Assembly (NCBI GenBank): GCA_023432005.1
Contig: JAEYVF010000058.1
Coordinates: 1 to 16,619 of the forward strand
Reading direction: 5' to 3'
Source: Actinomycetes bacterium
Lineage (GTDB): Bacteria; Actinomycetota; Actinomycetes; Actinomycetales; Microbacteriaceae
Length of the DNA: 16,619 nt
Positions 1 through 7,216 of this stretch are shown piece after piece (positions within the stretch are counted from its first letter, which is position 1; the number at the start of each line of letters is the position of its first letter). A program made the position numbers and the translations under genes. The notes below the pieces were generated by a model that saw only the letters and a program-made list of their open reading frames with translations, was not told the origin of the DNA and ran no database searches.

Positions 1-80
1 CGGCAGGCGCCGACGGCGCCCGTACGCCACACCTCACCCGGGTCGCGCCCATCTCCAAGGAGACAGGGCTCGCGAGAAGA

Positions 81-118
81 GGGCCCGGGCGGCACCACCT
101 CCACGGGCGCCCGGGCCC
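81..118 (-). terminator. Strong hairpin ending the oxidoreductase/glycosyltransferase operon
   Basis: Two perfectly complementary 11-base arms (GGGCCCGGGCG at 81-91 and its reverse complement at 108-118) enclose a 16-base loop. The hairpin begins 5 bases after the minus-strand stop codon at 124-126. On the minus strand it is followed by a short pyrimidine-rich stretch (TCTTCTC) instead of a clean U tract, which is common in high-GC actinobacteria. Positions 1-80 hold no gene I can support; there is another small inverted repeat, TCTCC-AA-GGAGA, near 53-64. Confidence 0.7.
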
Positions 119-123
119 GGCAT

Positions 124-1509
124 TCACGCGTCGAGGGACGCGGTGAACACCCCCCGCGGGTCGAGTCGCCGCGCAAGGGAGACGAGGCGCTCGATCCGGT
201 CGGGACGGGCTGCGTCGCCGAGGTCGCGCCAGGTGGCGACGAAGCTCGGCAGGAGGGTGCCCCCGGCCCACGGGGCGAGCACGTCGGCGAGCGCCTCCAT
301 CGAGTGCTCGGCCGCCGTCACCGCCTCGGGAACCGGCGCGATCGCGAGGGCGCCCACGACGTACTCGGCCTCGACCTCGGTCGCGAAGCCGTCGCGCGTC
401 GTGGGCGCGCCCGAGAGGTGGCGCAGCTGCACCTGCAGGAAGCGGCCCGGGGTCGTCGCGGCGCCCAGGATCACGGGGAGCGCCGCATCCGGCAACTCAC
501 GCAGCGCGATGCCACGCTGAACCGCGGGTGACGGGTCGGTCGGCTCCTCGCAGATCGCGCCGAGCTCGCTCGGCTGACGCGGGCCCACCGTGTCATGCAC
601 GATGGGGCCGACAGCGCGGATGGGCGCGAGCACCCGCTCGAGAGCGTCGAGGCCCGCGGTGGTGACGGCATCGACGGTCACGAAGGAGCGACCCCGGATG
701 GGTTCGGGCAGCTCGGGCAGCGGCGGGAAGTTGAGAACGCTCGCCCACAGGCTCGTCGCCTGGTCGACGGAGCGCGTCGCCTGGGCCCACGCCTGTAGCA
801 CGGCGTGCGCGAAGTCGGCGGGGAACATGATGCGGCCGCCCGCGAGCTCACCAGCGGGCGCGAGGTCGAGCTCGATCGCGGTGACGGCGACGTAGCGCCC
901 GCCGCCGCCGCGGAGGCCCCACAACAGCTCGGGGTCGGTCGACTCGTCGACCCAGCCGCGCTGCCCGTCGGCCGTCACGACCTCGGCGGCGCGCAGGGCC
1001 CCGGCTGCCGCGCCGTACTGGCGGGTCAGCCACGTGTAGCCACCCTGCAGCACGAGGCCGACGGCCGACACGACCGGGCTCGAACCGGCGAGCGCCGTGA
1101 GGCCGGTGCCGTCGAGCGCGGCCTGCAGCTCCCCCATCGAGACGCCGGGTCCGACGATCGCGGTGCGCGCGTCGGGCGACACCTCGAGGCGGCGCAGCGC
1201 GCCCGTGCGGATGAGCAGCGTGCCGTCGAGGCGCGAGCTGGCCCCGTGGCCGGGCCCGAGCACCGTGATCCGGATGCCATGGCGCGACGCGTGGGCGACG
1301 GCGGCCTGCACGTCGTCGGCGTTCGCGGCCTCGACGACCGCGATGGGGCGCGCGGCGACGGACACGTTCCACGGCAGCGCCGCGAGTGCGAAGCCGGCGT
1401 CGCCGGGGAGGTGGAGGGCGCCCTCGAGGCGAGAGCGCAGCTCGTCGGCCTCGGGAAGCTGGGCGGGAATGGGGTCGGAGACGGGCGTGGGGGTGGAGTC
1501 GATGGTCAC
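124..1509 (-). CDS. FAD-binding oxidoreductase (PCMH/BBE-like)
   Basis: Predicted flavoprotein oxidoreductase of 461 residues, in the family of berberine-bridge-like and 6-hydroxynicotine-oxidase-like enzymes with a PCMH-type FAD domain. What is seen: an N-terminal FAD domain from about residue 50 with GPGHG at 85-89, whose His88 sits where this family attaches FAD covalently, then IVGPGVSMGEL at 118-128 and GSSPVVSAVGLVLQGG at 142-157. The end has the family's DPRGVF pattern. The usual GYTLGGG segment reads GLVLQGG, and there is no Cys for a second flavin bond. I chose GTG at 1509 over an open frame extending to 1677, because the longer version overlaps the upstream gene and AGGGA lies six bases before this GTG. 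It follows the glycosyltransferase by 46 bases in the same direction, so the two are probably co-transcribed. There is no signal peptide, so it is probably cytoplasmic. The substrate is unknown. Confidence 0.85.
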   Translation of the reverse strand: MTIDSTPTPVSDPIPAQLPEADELRSRLEGALHLPGDAGFALAALPWNVSVAARPIAVVEAANADDVQAAVAHASRHGIRITVLGPGHGASSRLDGTLLIRTGALRRLEVSPDARTAIVGPGVSMGELQAALDGTGLTALAGSSPVVSAVGLVLQGGYTWLTRQYGAAAGALRAAEVVTADGQRGWVDESTDPELLWGLRGGGGRYVAVTAIELDLAPAGELAGGRIMFPADFAHAVLQAWAQATRSVDQATSLWASVLNFPPLPELPEPIRGRSFVTVDAVTTAGLDALERVLAPIRAVGPIVHDTVGPRQPSELGAICEEPTDPSPAVQRGIALRELPDAALPVILGAATTPGRFLQVQLRHLSGAPTTRDGFATEVEAEYVVGALAIAPVPEAVTAAEHSMEALADVLAPWAGGTLLPSFVATWRDLGDAARPDRIERLVSLARRLDPRGVFTASLDA

Positions 1510-1555
1510 AGTGGATCCCTGATGTGGTGGTGGACAGGCGGAGGTCAGGCCGCGG

Positions 1556-2857
1556 TCAGGCCGCGGGGCTGTGCGACGCGACCAGCTCGACGAGCACTCG
1601 CTCGAGCCCGGGCAGCCCCGGAGAGGCGACGATATCCCGGCCGATCGCGGCGCTCTTGGCCTTGTACTCCGGCGCAACGATCACGCAACGCACGGCCTCG
1701 CGCACCTGCTCCGGCGTGGGCCGGTCGGTGTGCAGGTCGATGCCGACGCCGAACCAGTCGACGCGCGCCGTGACCTCGATCTTGTCCTCGGTGAGGCCCG
1801 CGGTGACGAGCGGCACCCCGTGCTCGAGCGCGTAGTGCACGCCTCCGTAGCCGCCGTTGGTGACCATGACATCCGTGAGCGGCAGCAGCTTGTCGTAGGG
1901 CAGGTACCGCGCGATGCGCACGTTCGCCGGGTAGTCGCGCACGGGCACCTCGCGGCCGCCCGTGGAGACGACGACGAGCACATCCTCGTCGGCGAGACCC
2001 TGGATGGCGGGGTCGATGAGCTCGCCGAAGTCGGTGTTGGCGACGGTGCCCTGCGTGACGTGCACGACGGGGCGTGAGCCGTCGAGATCAGCCCACCATT
2101 CCGGCAGCGGCATATCCGACGGGCGGGTGCGCGAGACGGGCCCCACGAAGTGCACGGTGTCGGGAAGGTCGGAGCGCGGGTACTCGAACGACGGCACCGT
2201 GAACTGCACGATCGCGTCGGCGAGTCCGGGCGAGCTCATGAAGTCGGCACGCAGCGTGCCGCCCGCATCGGCGACGAGTCCGGCGGCGTAACGCTGCAGG
2301 GCGCGGAAGATCACCTTGCGTGCGACGAACGAGAGCATCGAGTTGCGCATCCGTCCCGCGAGGCCGGGCTTCGGCTTGACGCCGAGACCGAAGGGCGCGG
2401 TGTCGCGGCTCGCGAGGCCGAGCGGCACGATGCCGAGGTTGACGACGGGCGGGCGGTCGCCGGGGCGGCTGAGGAGCATGAGCGCGCCCGTGAAGAGACT
2501 CTCGAACAGCACGGCGTCGGGGCGTCGCTCGGCGATCGCGGTGTCGAGTGCCGCCAGCTGCGCCGGCCCGGGCTTGAGGAAGATCTCGCGCAGGTCGAAG
2601 CGGATGCCGGGCACGCCCGACAGGCCGACGCGGCCGGGGAAGGCGGCATCCATGTCGGTGTCGTCGTAGTCGGCCTCGGCGGGCAGCGGCAGCCACTCGG
2701 CGCCGGCCTCCTCGACGGCGGCGCGGTAGCGCGCGCCCGTGAGGAAGCGCACGCGGTGTCCGGATGCGACGAGGTGCCGCGTGGCGGCGAGGAGCGGGGT
2801 GACGTGGCCGTGCACGGGGGTCGAGCACACGAGCAGGTCGAGGGTGGTGGTGGTCAT
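1556..2857 (-). CDS. GT1-family (MGT/OleD-like) NDP-sugar glycosyltransferase
   Basis: Predicted GT-B fold glycosyltransferase of 433 residues, a normal length for the macrolide/UDP-glycosyltransferase family, moving a sugar from a nucleotide-sugar donor to a small acceptor. The N-terminal PVHGHVTPLL (14-23) matches the acceptor-side motif of OleD-like enzymes, with His16 at the position of the catalytic base. The C-terminal donor domain holds HVTQGTVAN and then VTNGGYGGVHYALEHGVP from about residue 332. In most GT1 enzymes the donor motif begins with His (THGG or THAG); here it is Asn334, as I recall for a bacterial subgroup with NGGYGG. The ATG at 2857 has only a weak upstream GGGAA. It is first in a two-gene unit with the FAD oxidoreductase and divergent from a TetR regulator, suggesting inducible modification of a drug, pigment or secondary metabolite. 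The acceptor cannot be deduced. Confidence 0.9.
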   Translation of the reverse strand: MTTTTLDLLVCSTPVHGHVTPLLAATRHLVASGHRVRFLTGARYRAAVEEAGAEWLPLPAEADYDDTDMDAAFPGRVGLSGVPGIRFDLREIFLKPGPAQLAALDTAIAERRPDAVLFESLFTGALMLLSRPGDRPPVVNLGIVPLGLASRDTAPFGLGVKPKPGLAGRMRNSMLSFVARKVIFRALQRYAAGLVADAGGTLRADFMSSPGLADAIVQFTVPSFEYPRSDLPDTVHFVGPVSRTRPSDMPLPEWWADLDGSRPVVHVTQGTVANTDFGELIDPAIQGLADEDVLVVVSTGGREVPVRDYPANVRIARYLPYDKLLPLTDVMVTNGGYGGVHYALEHGVPLVTAGLTEDKIEVTARVDWFGVGIDLHTDRPTPEQVREAVRCVIVAPEYKAKSAAIGRDIVASPGLPGLERVLVELVASHSPAA

Positions 2858-2928
2858 GGTGGTGGTGGTTTCCCGCGGTAGGCTTTGATGGACTTGTCAG
2901 AGTATTCACCACACCATTAGGAAAGTCA
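2858..2928. promoter_or_regulatory. Divergent promoter region, glycosyltransferase / TetR
   Basis: This 71-base gap separates two divergent genes and must hold both promoters. It is clearly less GC-rich than the flanks. Visible elements are TTGTCA at 2894-2899, the short inverted repeat GACTT (2891-2895) with AAGTC (2923-2927), and the ribosome binding site AGGAA at 2919-2923 ahead of the TetR ATG. No -10 box stands out clearly. A TetR operator is expected here from the gene arrangement, but I do not see one convincing palindrome. Confidence 0.5.
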
Positions 2929-3567
2929 ATGACTCCCCGCGCCTACGTCTCTCCCCTGCGCACGGCACAGGCCGCGGCGACGCGGCGCCGCGTCCTCGAG
3001 GCTGCCGCCGAGCTCTTCGCGCGCGACGGCTACGCCGCCACCTCGCTCGCGGCCCTCGCCGAGGCGGCGGGCGTCTCGCTCGAGACGGTCAAGGCGAACG
3101 GCCCCAAGAGCTCGCTCATCCTCGCCGCCTTCGACCAGGCCTTCACGGGCGAGGTCGGAGACGCGGATGCCGCCCCCATCCACGAGCGCGACATCGGCTC
3201 GCGCGTGCGTGAGGCGAGCGACGCCGAGTTCCTGCGTGCGTGGGTCGAGTTCGTGACGGGCGCCAACGAGCGCATCTCGCGGCTGTGGATCGCGCTGCTC
3301 GACGCCTCGATGGGCGACGCCGCGGTAGAGAAGGGGCTCGACGCTCTGCAGGAGCGTCGCCGCAGCGACTACCGCGCGTCGGTCGCCGAGTTCCGGGCGC
3401 GGGGCCTCGCGAAGCGCGCCGTCGACGACGAGCAGCTCGCCGCATCCCTGCTCTTCCTCGGCTCGCCGAGCGGCTACGTGCAGCTCGTGCTCGACGCCGG
3501 CTGGAGCCTCGAGCAGTACCGCGACTGGCTCGTCGACACGATCGAGCGCACCATCTTCACCCCCTGA
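2929..3567 (+). CDS. TetR/AcrR-family transcriptional regulator
   Basis: A 212-residue protein of typical TetR length. Residues about 12-65 form the N-terminal DNA-binding domain: TRRRVLEAAAELFARDGY followed by TSLAALAEAAGVSLETV and the KANGPKSSLI segment, equivalent to the usual YxxFxxKxxL stretch. The rest is a helical ligand-binding domain with no recognisable specificity. The ATG at 2929 has AGGAA six bases upstream. It is divergently transcribed from the glycosyltransferase/FAD-oxidoreductase pair, the standard position for a repressor of that pair; this is inference from layout. It could instead, or also, act on the ABC transporter operon that begins 99 bases downstream on the same strand. 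Confidence 0.9.
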   Translation: MTPRAYVSPLRTAQAAATRRRVLEAAAELFARDGYAATSLAALAEAAGVSLETVKANGPKSSLILAAFDQAFTGEVGDADAAPIHERDIGSRVREASDAEFLRAWVEFVTGANERISRLWIALLDASMGDAAVEKGLDALQERRRSDYRASVAEFRARGLAKRAVDDEQLAASLLFLGSPSGYVQLVLDAGWSLEQYRDWLVDTIERTIFTP

Positions 3568-3666
3568 CGCATCGGGGTCGGCGGGCGGCGGGGTCCACCG
3601 GATGGGGGATGCGAGAACCACCGGGCGGGAGAGGTGGCGAGAGCCCCGGCGCGCCAGCATGGAGGC

Positions 3667-4554
3667 ATGACCAGAGAGAACGTCGTCGAAGTACGAGGGC
3701 TCCGCAAGCGCTACAAGGGCGGCTTCGAGGCCGTGCGCGGCATCGACTTCGACATCTACCGCGGCGAGACCTTCGCCCTGCTCGGCCCCAACGGCGCCGG
3801 CAAGTCCACCACCATCGAGATCCTCGAGGGCTATCGCGACCGCACGGGCGGCGAGGTGCGCGTGCTCGGCACCGACCCGCGACGCGGCGGCCTCGCCTGG
3901 AAGGCGCGCCTCGGCATCGTGCTGCAGTCGACCGGCGAGGCCGGCACCGCGACGGTGCGCGAGGCGCTCCACCACTTCGCGGGCTACTACCCGAACCCCC
4001 GCGACGTCGACGAGGTGATCGCGGCCGTCGGGCTCGAGGAGAAGGCGCGCACGCGAATCTCGAAGCTCTCCGGTGGTCAGAAGCGCCGCGTCGACGTCGC
4101 GCTCGGCATCATCGGCCGCCCCGAGCTGCTCTTCCTCGACGAGCCCACGACGGGCTTCGACCCCGAGGCCCGTCGCCAGTTCTGGGCACTCATCCGCTCG
4201 CTCCGCGACGAGGGCACGACGATCCTCCTCACGACCCACTACCTCGACGAGGCCCAGCAGCTCTCCGACCGCGGCGGCATCATCGCGGGCGGCGAGCTCG
4301 TGACGATCGGCGCCATCGACGAGCTGGGAGGAGCGGATGCGCGCATCCCGATCGTGCGCTGGATCGAGGACGGCGTGCTCCGCCAGGAGCGCACGACCGA
4401 GCCCGGCGCCCTCGTCGCGCGTCTGTCCGCCGCCGGCGAGCCGGAGCGGCTCGAGGTCATCCGCCCGAGCCTCGAGGACATCTACCTGGAGCTCGTCGGC
4501 GAGGCCGCCGACGCCGCCGACACCGCCGCCGCTTTCGAAGGGAGCCTCGCGTGA
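3667..4554 (+). CDS. ABC transporter ATP-binding protein (DrrA/CcmA-like exporter)
   Basis: A 295-residue ATPase subunit of an ABC-2 type exporter. All nucleotide-binding motifs are intact: Walker A GPNGAGKST at 40-48, Q-loop LQST, signature LSGGQ at 134-138, Walker B LLFLDE ending at Asp158-Glu159, D-loop TGFD, and switch His191 in TTHYLDEA. The C-terminal extension of about 90 residues is typical of DrrA-like subunits. The start is uncertain: the ATG at 3667 gives the family's usual N-terminus but GGAGG at 3661-3665 is only one base away, and GTG at 3634 would add 11 residues. It overlaps the permease start by 4 bases (GTGA). Substrate unknown; the linked two-component genes suggest inducible export of an antibiotic, peptide or lipid-active compound. 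Confidence 0.95.
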   Translation: MTRENVVEVRGLRKRYKGGFEAVRGIDFDIYRGETFALLGPNGAGKSTTIEILEGYRDRTGGEVRVLGTDPRRGGLAWKARLGIVLQSTGEAGTATVREALHHFAGYYPNPRDVDEVIAAVGLEEKARTRISKLSGGQKRRVDVALGIIGRPELLFLDEPTTGFDPEARRQFWALIRSLRDEGTTILLTTHYLDEAQQLSDRGGIIAGGELVTIGAIDELGGADARIPIVRWIEDGVLRQERTTEPGALVARLSAAGEPERLEVIRPSLEDIYLELVGEAADAADTAAAFEGSLA

Positions 4555-5408
4555 CCACCGCATCCGCAACCACCCGCACGTCGTCGCCGTCGTTCGGCAT
4601 CGCGCGCACCGTCCGTCTCGGGATCGCGCGCACCGGCCACGAGCTGCGCGCCTACTTCCGGCAGGGCGACACGGTGTTCTTCACCTTCCTGTTCCCGCTG
4701 CTCATGCTCACGATCTTCTCGGTCGCGTTCAGCAACGGCGACTTCGGCCGCACCCCCGAGGGCGACCCCGTGACGGCCGCGCAGTTCTACCTGCCGGCGA
4801 TGCTCGCGGCGGGCGTGCTGCTCTCCGGCCTGCAGAACATGGCGATCGACATCGCCACGGAACGCAGCGACGGCACCCTCAAGCGCCTCGCCGGCACCCC
4901 GCTCTCGCCCGTGAGCTACTTCATCGGCAAGATCGGCCAGGTGCTCGTGACCGGCCTCGCACAGGCGGCCCTGCTCATCGTCGCTGCGCGCGTCGCGTTC
5001 GACGTGCCGCTGCCGACCGAGCCCGAGCAGTGGGCCACGTTCGCGTGGGTGTTCCTGCTCGGCGTCACGACGTGCGCGATCCTCGGCATCGGCCTCGCGG
5101 GGCTGCCCCGCTCGGGCAAGAGCGCGTCGGCCGTCATCATCCCGATCGTGCTCGTGCTGCAGTTCATCTCGGGCGTCTACATCCAGTTCACGATGCTGCC
5201 GGAGTGGCTGCAGAACGTCGCGAACATCTTCCCGCTCGCGTGGCTCGCCCACGGCATGCGCTCGGTGTTCCTCCCGGCGGACTACGCGGCGCTCGAGGCG
5301 GGCGGCGAGTGGAACCTCGCCGGGATCGCGATCGTCTGCGGCATCTGGCTCGTCGTGGGCCTCCTCGTGACGCGCCTCACCTTCCGCTGGATCCGCAAGG
5401 ATGGCTGA
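4551..5408 (+). CDS. ABC-2 type transporter permease
   Basis: A 285-residue integral membrane subunit pairing with the preceding ATPase. About six membrane segments are visible, the first near residues 43-63 (VFFTFLFPLLMLTIFSVAF) and the last near 255-275. The cytosolic ABC-2 motif ERSDGTLKRLAGTPLSP, found between TM2 and TM3 in this family, is present. The GTG start at 4551 lies inside the stop codon of the ATPase gene, with AGGGAG six bases upstream, so translational coupling is likely. The stop at 5406-5408 is followed at once by the GTG of the sensor kinase. Confidence 0.93.
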   Translation: MTTASATTRTSSPSFGIARTVRLGIARTGHELRAYFRQGDTVFFTFLFPLLMLTIFSVAFSNGDFGRTPEGDPVTAAQFYLPAMLAAGVLLSGLQNMAIDIATERSDGTLKRLAGTPLSPVSYFIGKIGQVLVTGLAQAALLIVAARVAFDVPLPTEPEQWATFAWVFLLGVTTCAILGIGLAGLPRSGKSASAVIIPIVLVLQFISGVYIQFTMLPEWLQNVANIFPLAWLAHGMRSVFLPADYAALEAGGEWNLAGIAIVCGIWLVVGLLVTRLTFRWIRKDG

Positions 5409-6545
5409 GTGATCGGATCGCGTTGGTGGCTGCTCGTCATCGCGGCAGCCGCCCTCGGGCCCGTCGCCTTCCTGGCGATCATCGGCTCCCCCGTCGAGGA
5501 CATCGCGACGGGGGCGGCCGTGTGCGCGGCGTACGCCGTCGTGTTCCTCCTGCTGCGACCGCGCGTCCTCGAGGGCAACGGCCCGGCGATCGCCCTCATC
5601 GTCGCCACCATCGCGTGGTCGGCGACGCTGACGAGCATCGACGCGGTGCTCGCGGTGACGCAGACCGTGGCGTACCCGGTCGCGTGGGTCGTGTCGCGCG
5701 GCCGTCGCTCGGCGATCGTCGCGAGCCTCGGCATCGCGCTCGGCGTGGGCGCGGGCTTCCTGATCGGCGAAGGTCTCGGCGCCCTCGACACGGCGCTCGT
5801 GAGCCAGACGCTCTCGTTCGGCTTCTCGACGATCATGGGCCTCTGGATCTCCCGCATCGCCGAGCTCGGCGAGGAGAAGGCGCGGCTGCTCGACGAGCTC
5901 ACGGCGACCCAGGCCGAGCTCGCCGCCGCGGAACGGGATGCCGGCGTCACCCTCGAGCGCTCGCGGATGTCGCGCGAGGTGCACGACACCGTCGCGCAGT
6001 CGCTCACGGGGCTCGTGCTGCTCGCCCAGCGCGCTCGACGCGCGCACGCCGCGGGCACCCTCGACGACGAGCTGCTCGACCTCATCGAGACGGGCGCGCG
6101 CGACGCGCTCGCCGAGACCCGCGCGCTCGTGGCATCCGCCGCTCCCGTCGAGCTCACGCAGGGCGGGATCGCGGATGCGCTGCACACGCTCGCCGAGCGT
6201 TTCGAGCGCGAGACGCGCATCAGCGTGGCCGTGTCGACATCGCTCGACGTGCCGCTCGATCGCGACACGGAGGTCGTGCTGCTGCGCTGCGCGCAGGAGG
6301 GCCTCGCCAATGTGCGCAAGCACTCGGAGGCGGCGAGCGCCCGCGTGGAGCTCACCGCGACGGCCGACGGCGTGCGGTTGACCGTCAGCGACGACGGTCG
6401 CGGCTTCCCTGCCGAGGCGCGCGCCGGCTTCGGCCTCGCGGGCCTGCGGGATCGGCTCGTCCTCGCCGGCGGCTCGCTCGAGGTCGACGGCACAGCGGGT
6501 GCCACGACGATCACCGCGACCCTGCCCCGGGGAGGTGCGGCATGA
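5409..6545 (+). CDS. Membrane sensor histidine kinase, HisKA_3 (DesK/NarL-partner) type
   Basis: A 378-residue sensor kinase. The first ~160 residues form four or five hydrophobic segments with very short loops, so there is no large external sensor domain; it may sense within the membrane or through the transporter. A short helical linker (about 155-185) leads to the HisKA_3 dimerisation helix SREVHDTVAQSL with phospho-accepting His192. The ATPase domain has the N box with Asn301 (EGLANVRKH), the G1 box DDGRGF (328-333) and the G2-like GFGLAGLRDRL. The GTG start directly follows the permease stop and has AAGGA seven bases upstream. The response regulator overlaps its end by ATGA. Kinase, regulator and ABC exporter in one operon suggest autoregulated induction of export. 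Confidence 0.93.
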   Translation: MIGSRWWLLVIAAAALGPVAFLAIIGSPVEDIATGAAVCAAYAVVFLLLRPRVLEGNGPAIALIVATIAWSATLTSIDAVLAVTQTVAYPVAWVVSRGRRSAIVASLGIALGVGAGFLIGEGLGALDTALVSQTLSFGFSTIMGLWISRIAELGEEKARLLDELTATQAELAAAERDAGVTLERSRMSREVHDTVAQSLTGLVLLAQRARRAHAAGTLDDELLDLIETGARDALAETRALVASAAPVELTQGGIADALHTLAERFERETRISVAVSTSLDVPLDRDTEVVLLRCAQEGLANVRKHSEAASARVELTATADGVRLTVSDDGRGFPAEARAGFGLAGLRDRLVLAGGSLEVDGTAGATTITATLPRGGAA

Positions 6546-7168
6546 TCCGCATCCTCGTGGTCGACGACCACCCCGTGGTGCGCGCGGGAATCGTCGCGCT
6601 GCTCGACGAGGCCCCGGATGTCGAGATCGTCGGCACGGCGGCGAGCGGCGAGGAGGCGCTCGCGCTCGTGCCCACGGCCCGTCCCGACCTCGTCGTCATG
6701 GACCTGCGGATGCCGGGCATCGACGGCGACGAGGCCACGGCCCGCATCCTCGCGGCGCACCCCGACGTGCGCGTGCTCATCCTCACGACGTACGAGACGG
6801 ACGACGCGATCCTGTCCGCCATCGCGGCCGGCGCGAGCGGCTACCTGCTGAAGGCGGCGCCCGAGGAGGAGCTGCTCGCGGGCGTGCGCGCCGTGGCGGC
6901 CGGCGAGGTCGCGCTCGCACCGAGCGTGAGCCGCATCCTCGTCGCCCGCACCCGCGAGCCGGCGACGCCCGCCGCACCCGTGCTCAGCCCGCGCGAGCTC
7001 GAGGTGCTGCGGCTCGTCGCCGAGGGGCTCTCGAACCGCGAGATCGGCGCGCGCATCCATCTCGGCGAGGCGACCGTGAAGACCCACCTCATCAAGGCGT
7101 TCGCGAAGCTCGGCGTCAACGACCGCACGCGCGCGGTGACACGGGCGATGGAGCTCGGGCTGCTGTGA
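6542..7168 (+). CDS. NarL/LuxR-family response regulator
   Basis: A 208-residue two-domain regulator. The receiver domain holds the acidic pair Asp8-Asp9, the phospho-acceptor Asp54 (VVMDLRMPG), Thr82 and Lys104 (YLLKA), so all catalytic positions are intact. The C-terminal GerE/LuxR helix-turn-helix covers about residues 145-205, with LSPRELEVLRLVAEGLSN and the recognition helix ATVKTHLIKAFAKL. The ATG at 6542 overlaps the kinase stop codon. It is the last gene of the operon, and its likely targets are this operon's own promoter and perhaps others. A palindromic repeat 6 bases after its stop may end transcription. Confidence 0.95.
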   Translation: MIRILVVDDHPVVRAGIVALLDEAPDVEIVGTAASGEEALALVPTARPDLVVMDLRMPGIDGDEATARILAAHPDVRVLILTTYETDDAILSAIAAGASGYLLKAAPEEELLAGVRAVAAGEVALAPSVSRILVARTREPATPAAPVLSPRELEVLRLVAEGLSNREIGARIHLGEATVKTHLIKAFAKLGVNDRTRAVTRAMELGLL

Positions 7169-7173
7169 TGTAC

Positions 7174-7216
7174 CCGCTGGTCGAGTAGCGCCGCAGGCGC
7201 GTGTCGAAACCAGCGG
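7174..7216. repeat. Palindromic intergenic repeat (Microbacteriaceae-type), copy 1; likely bidirectional terminator
   Basis: The whole gap between two convergent genes is one hairpin. Outer arms CCGCTGGT (7174-7181) and its reverse complement (7209-7216) are followed by CGA/TCG pairing across a two-base bulge, a 3x3 internal loop, and an inner stem GCGCC (7188-7192) with GGCGC (7196-7200) closing a GCA loop. The minus-strand version begins CTGGTTTCGACACGC, wording I recall as recurring in Microbacteriaceae intergenic regions, though I cannot check that here. A related element lies at 10094-10133. Its placement between converging stop codons fits a bidirectional terminator. Confidence 0.75.

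Noticed and set aside
1..52. A minus-strand gene starting at ATG 52 and leaving the left edge
   Set aside because: GGAG directly touches the ATG and the 17 visible codons show no recognisable protein; not enough sequence to support it.
1510..1677. N-terminal extension of the FAD oxidoreductase to 1677
   Set aside because: It overlaps the end of the glycosyltransferase and reads as low-complexity Arg/Ser/Pro. The GTG at 1509 has a ribosome binding site at good spacing.
2891..2927. GACTT/AAGTC inverted repeat as a TetR operator
   Set aside because: Arms of only five bases separated by 27 bases are too weak to call an operator, so it is mentioned only within the intergenic entry.
4337..7168. 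Very long alternative open frames across the ABC/two-component operon (also near 3240-5408, 2926-4569 and 4482-6323)
   Set aside because: Their translations are Arg/Ala/Pro- or Asp/Glu-rich without domains, and they overlap genes with intact motifs in another frame. Long open shadow frames are normal at this GC content. Only the last part of the 4337 frame (the response regulator) and of the 3240 frame (the permease) is real.
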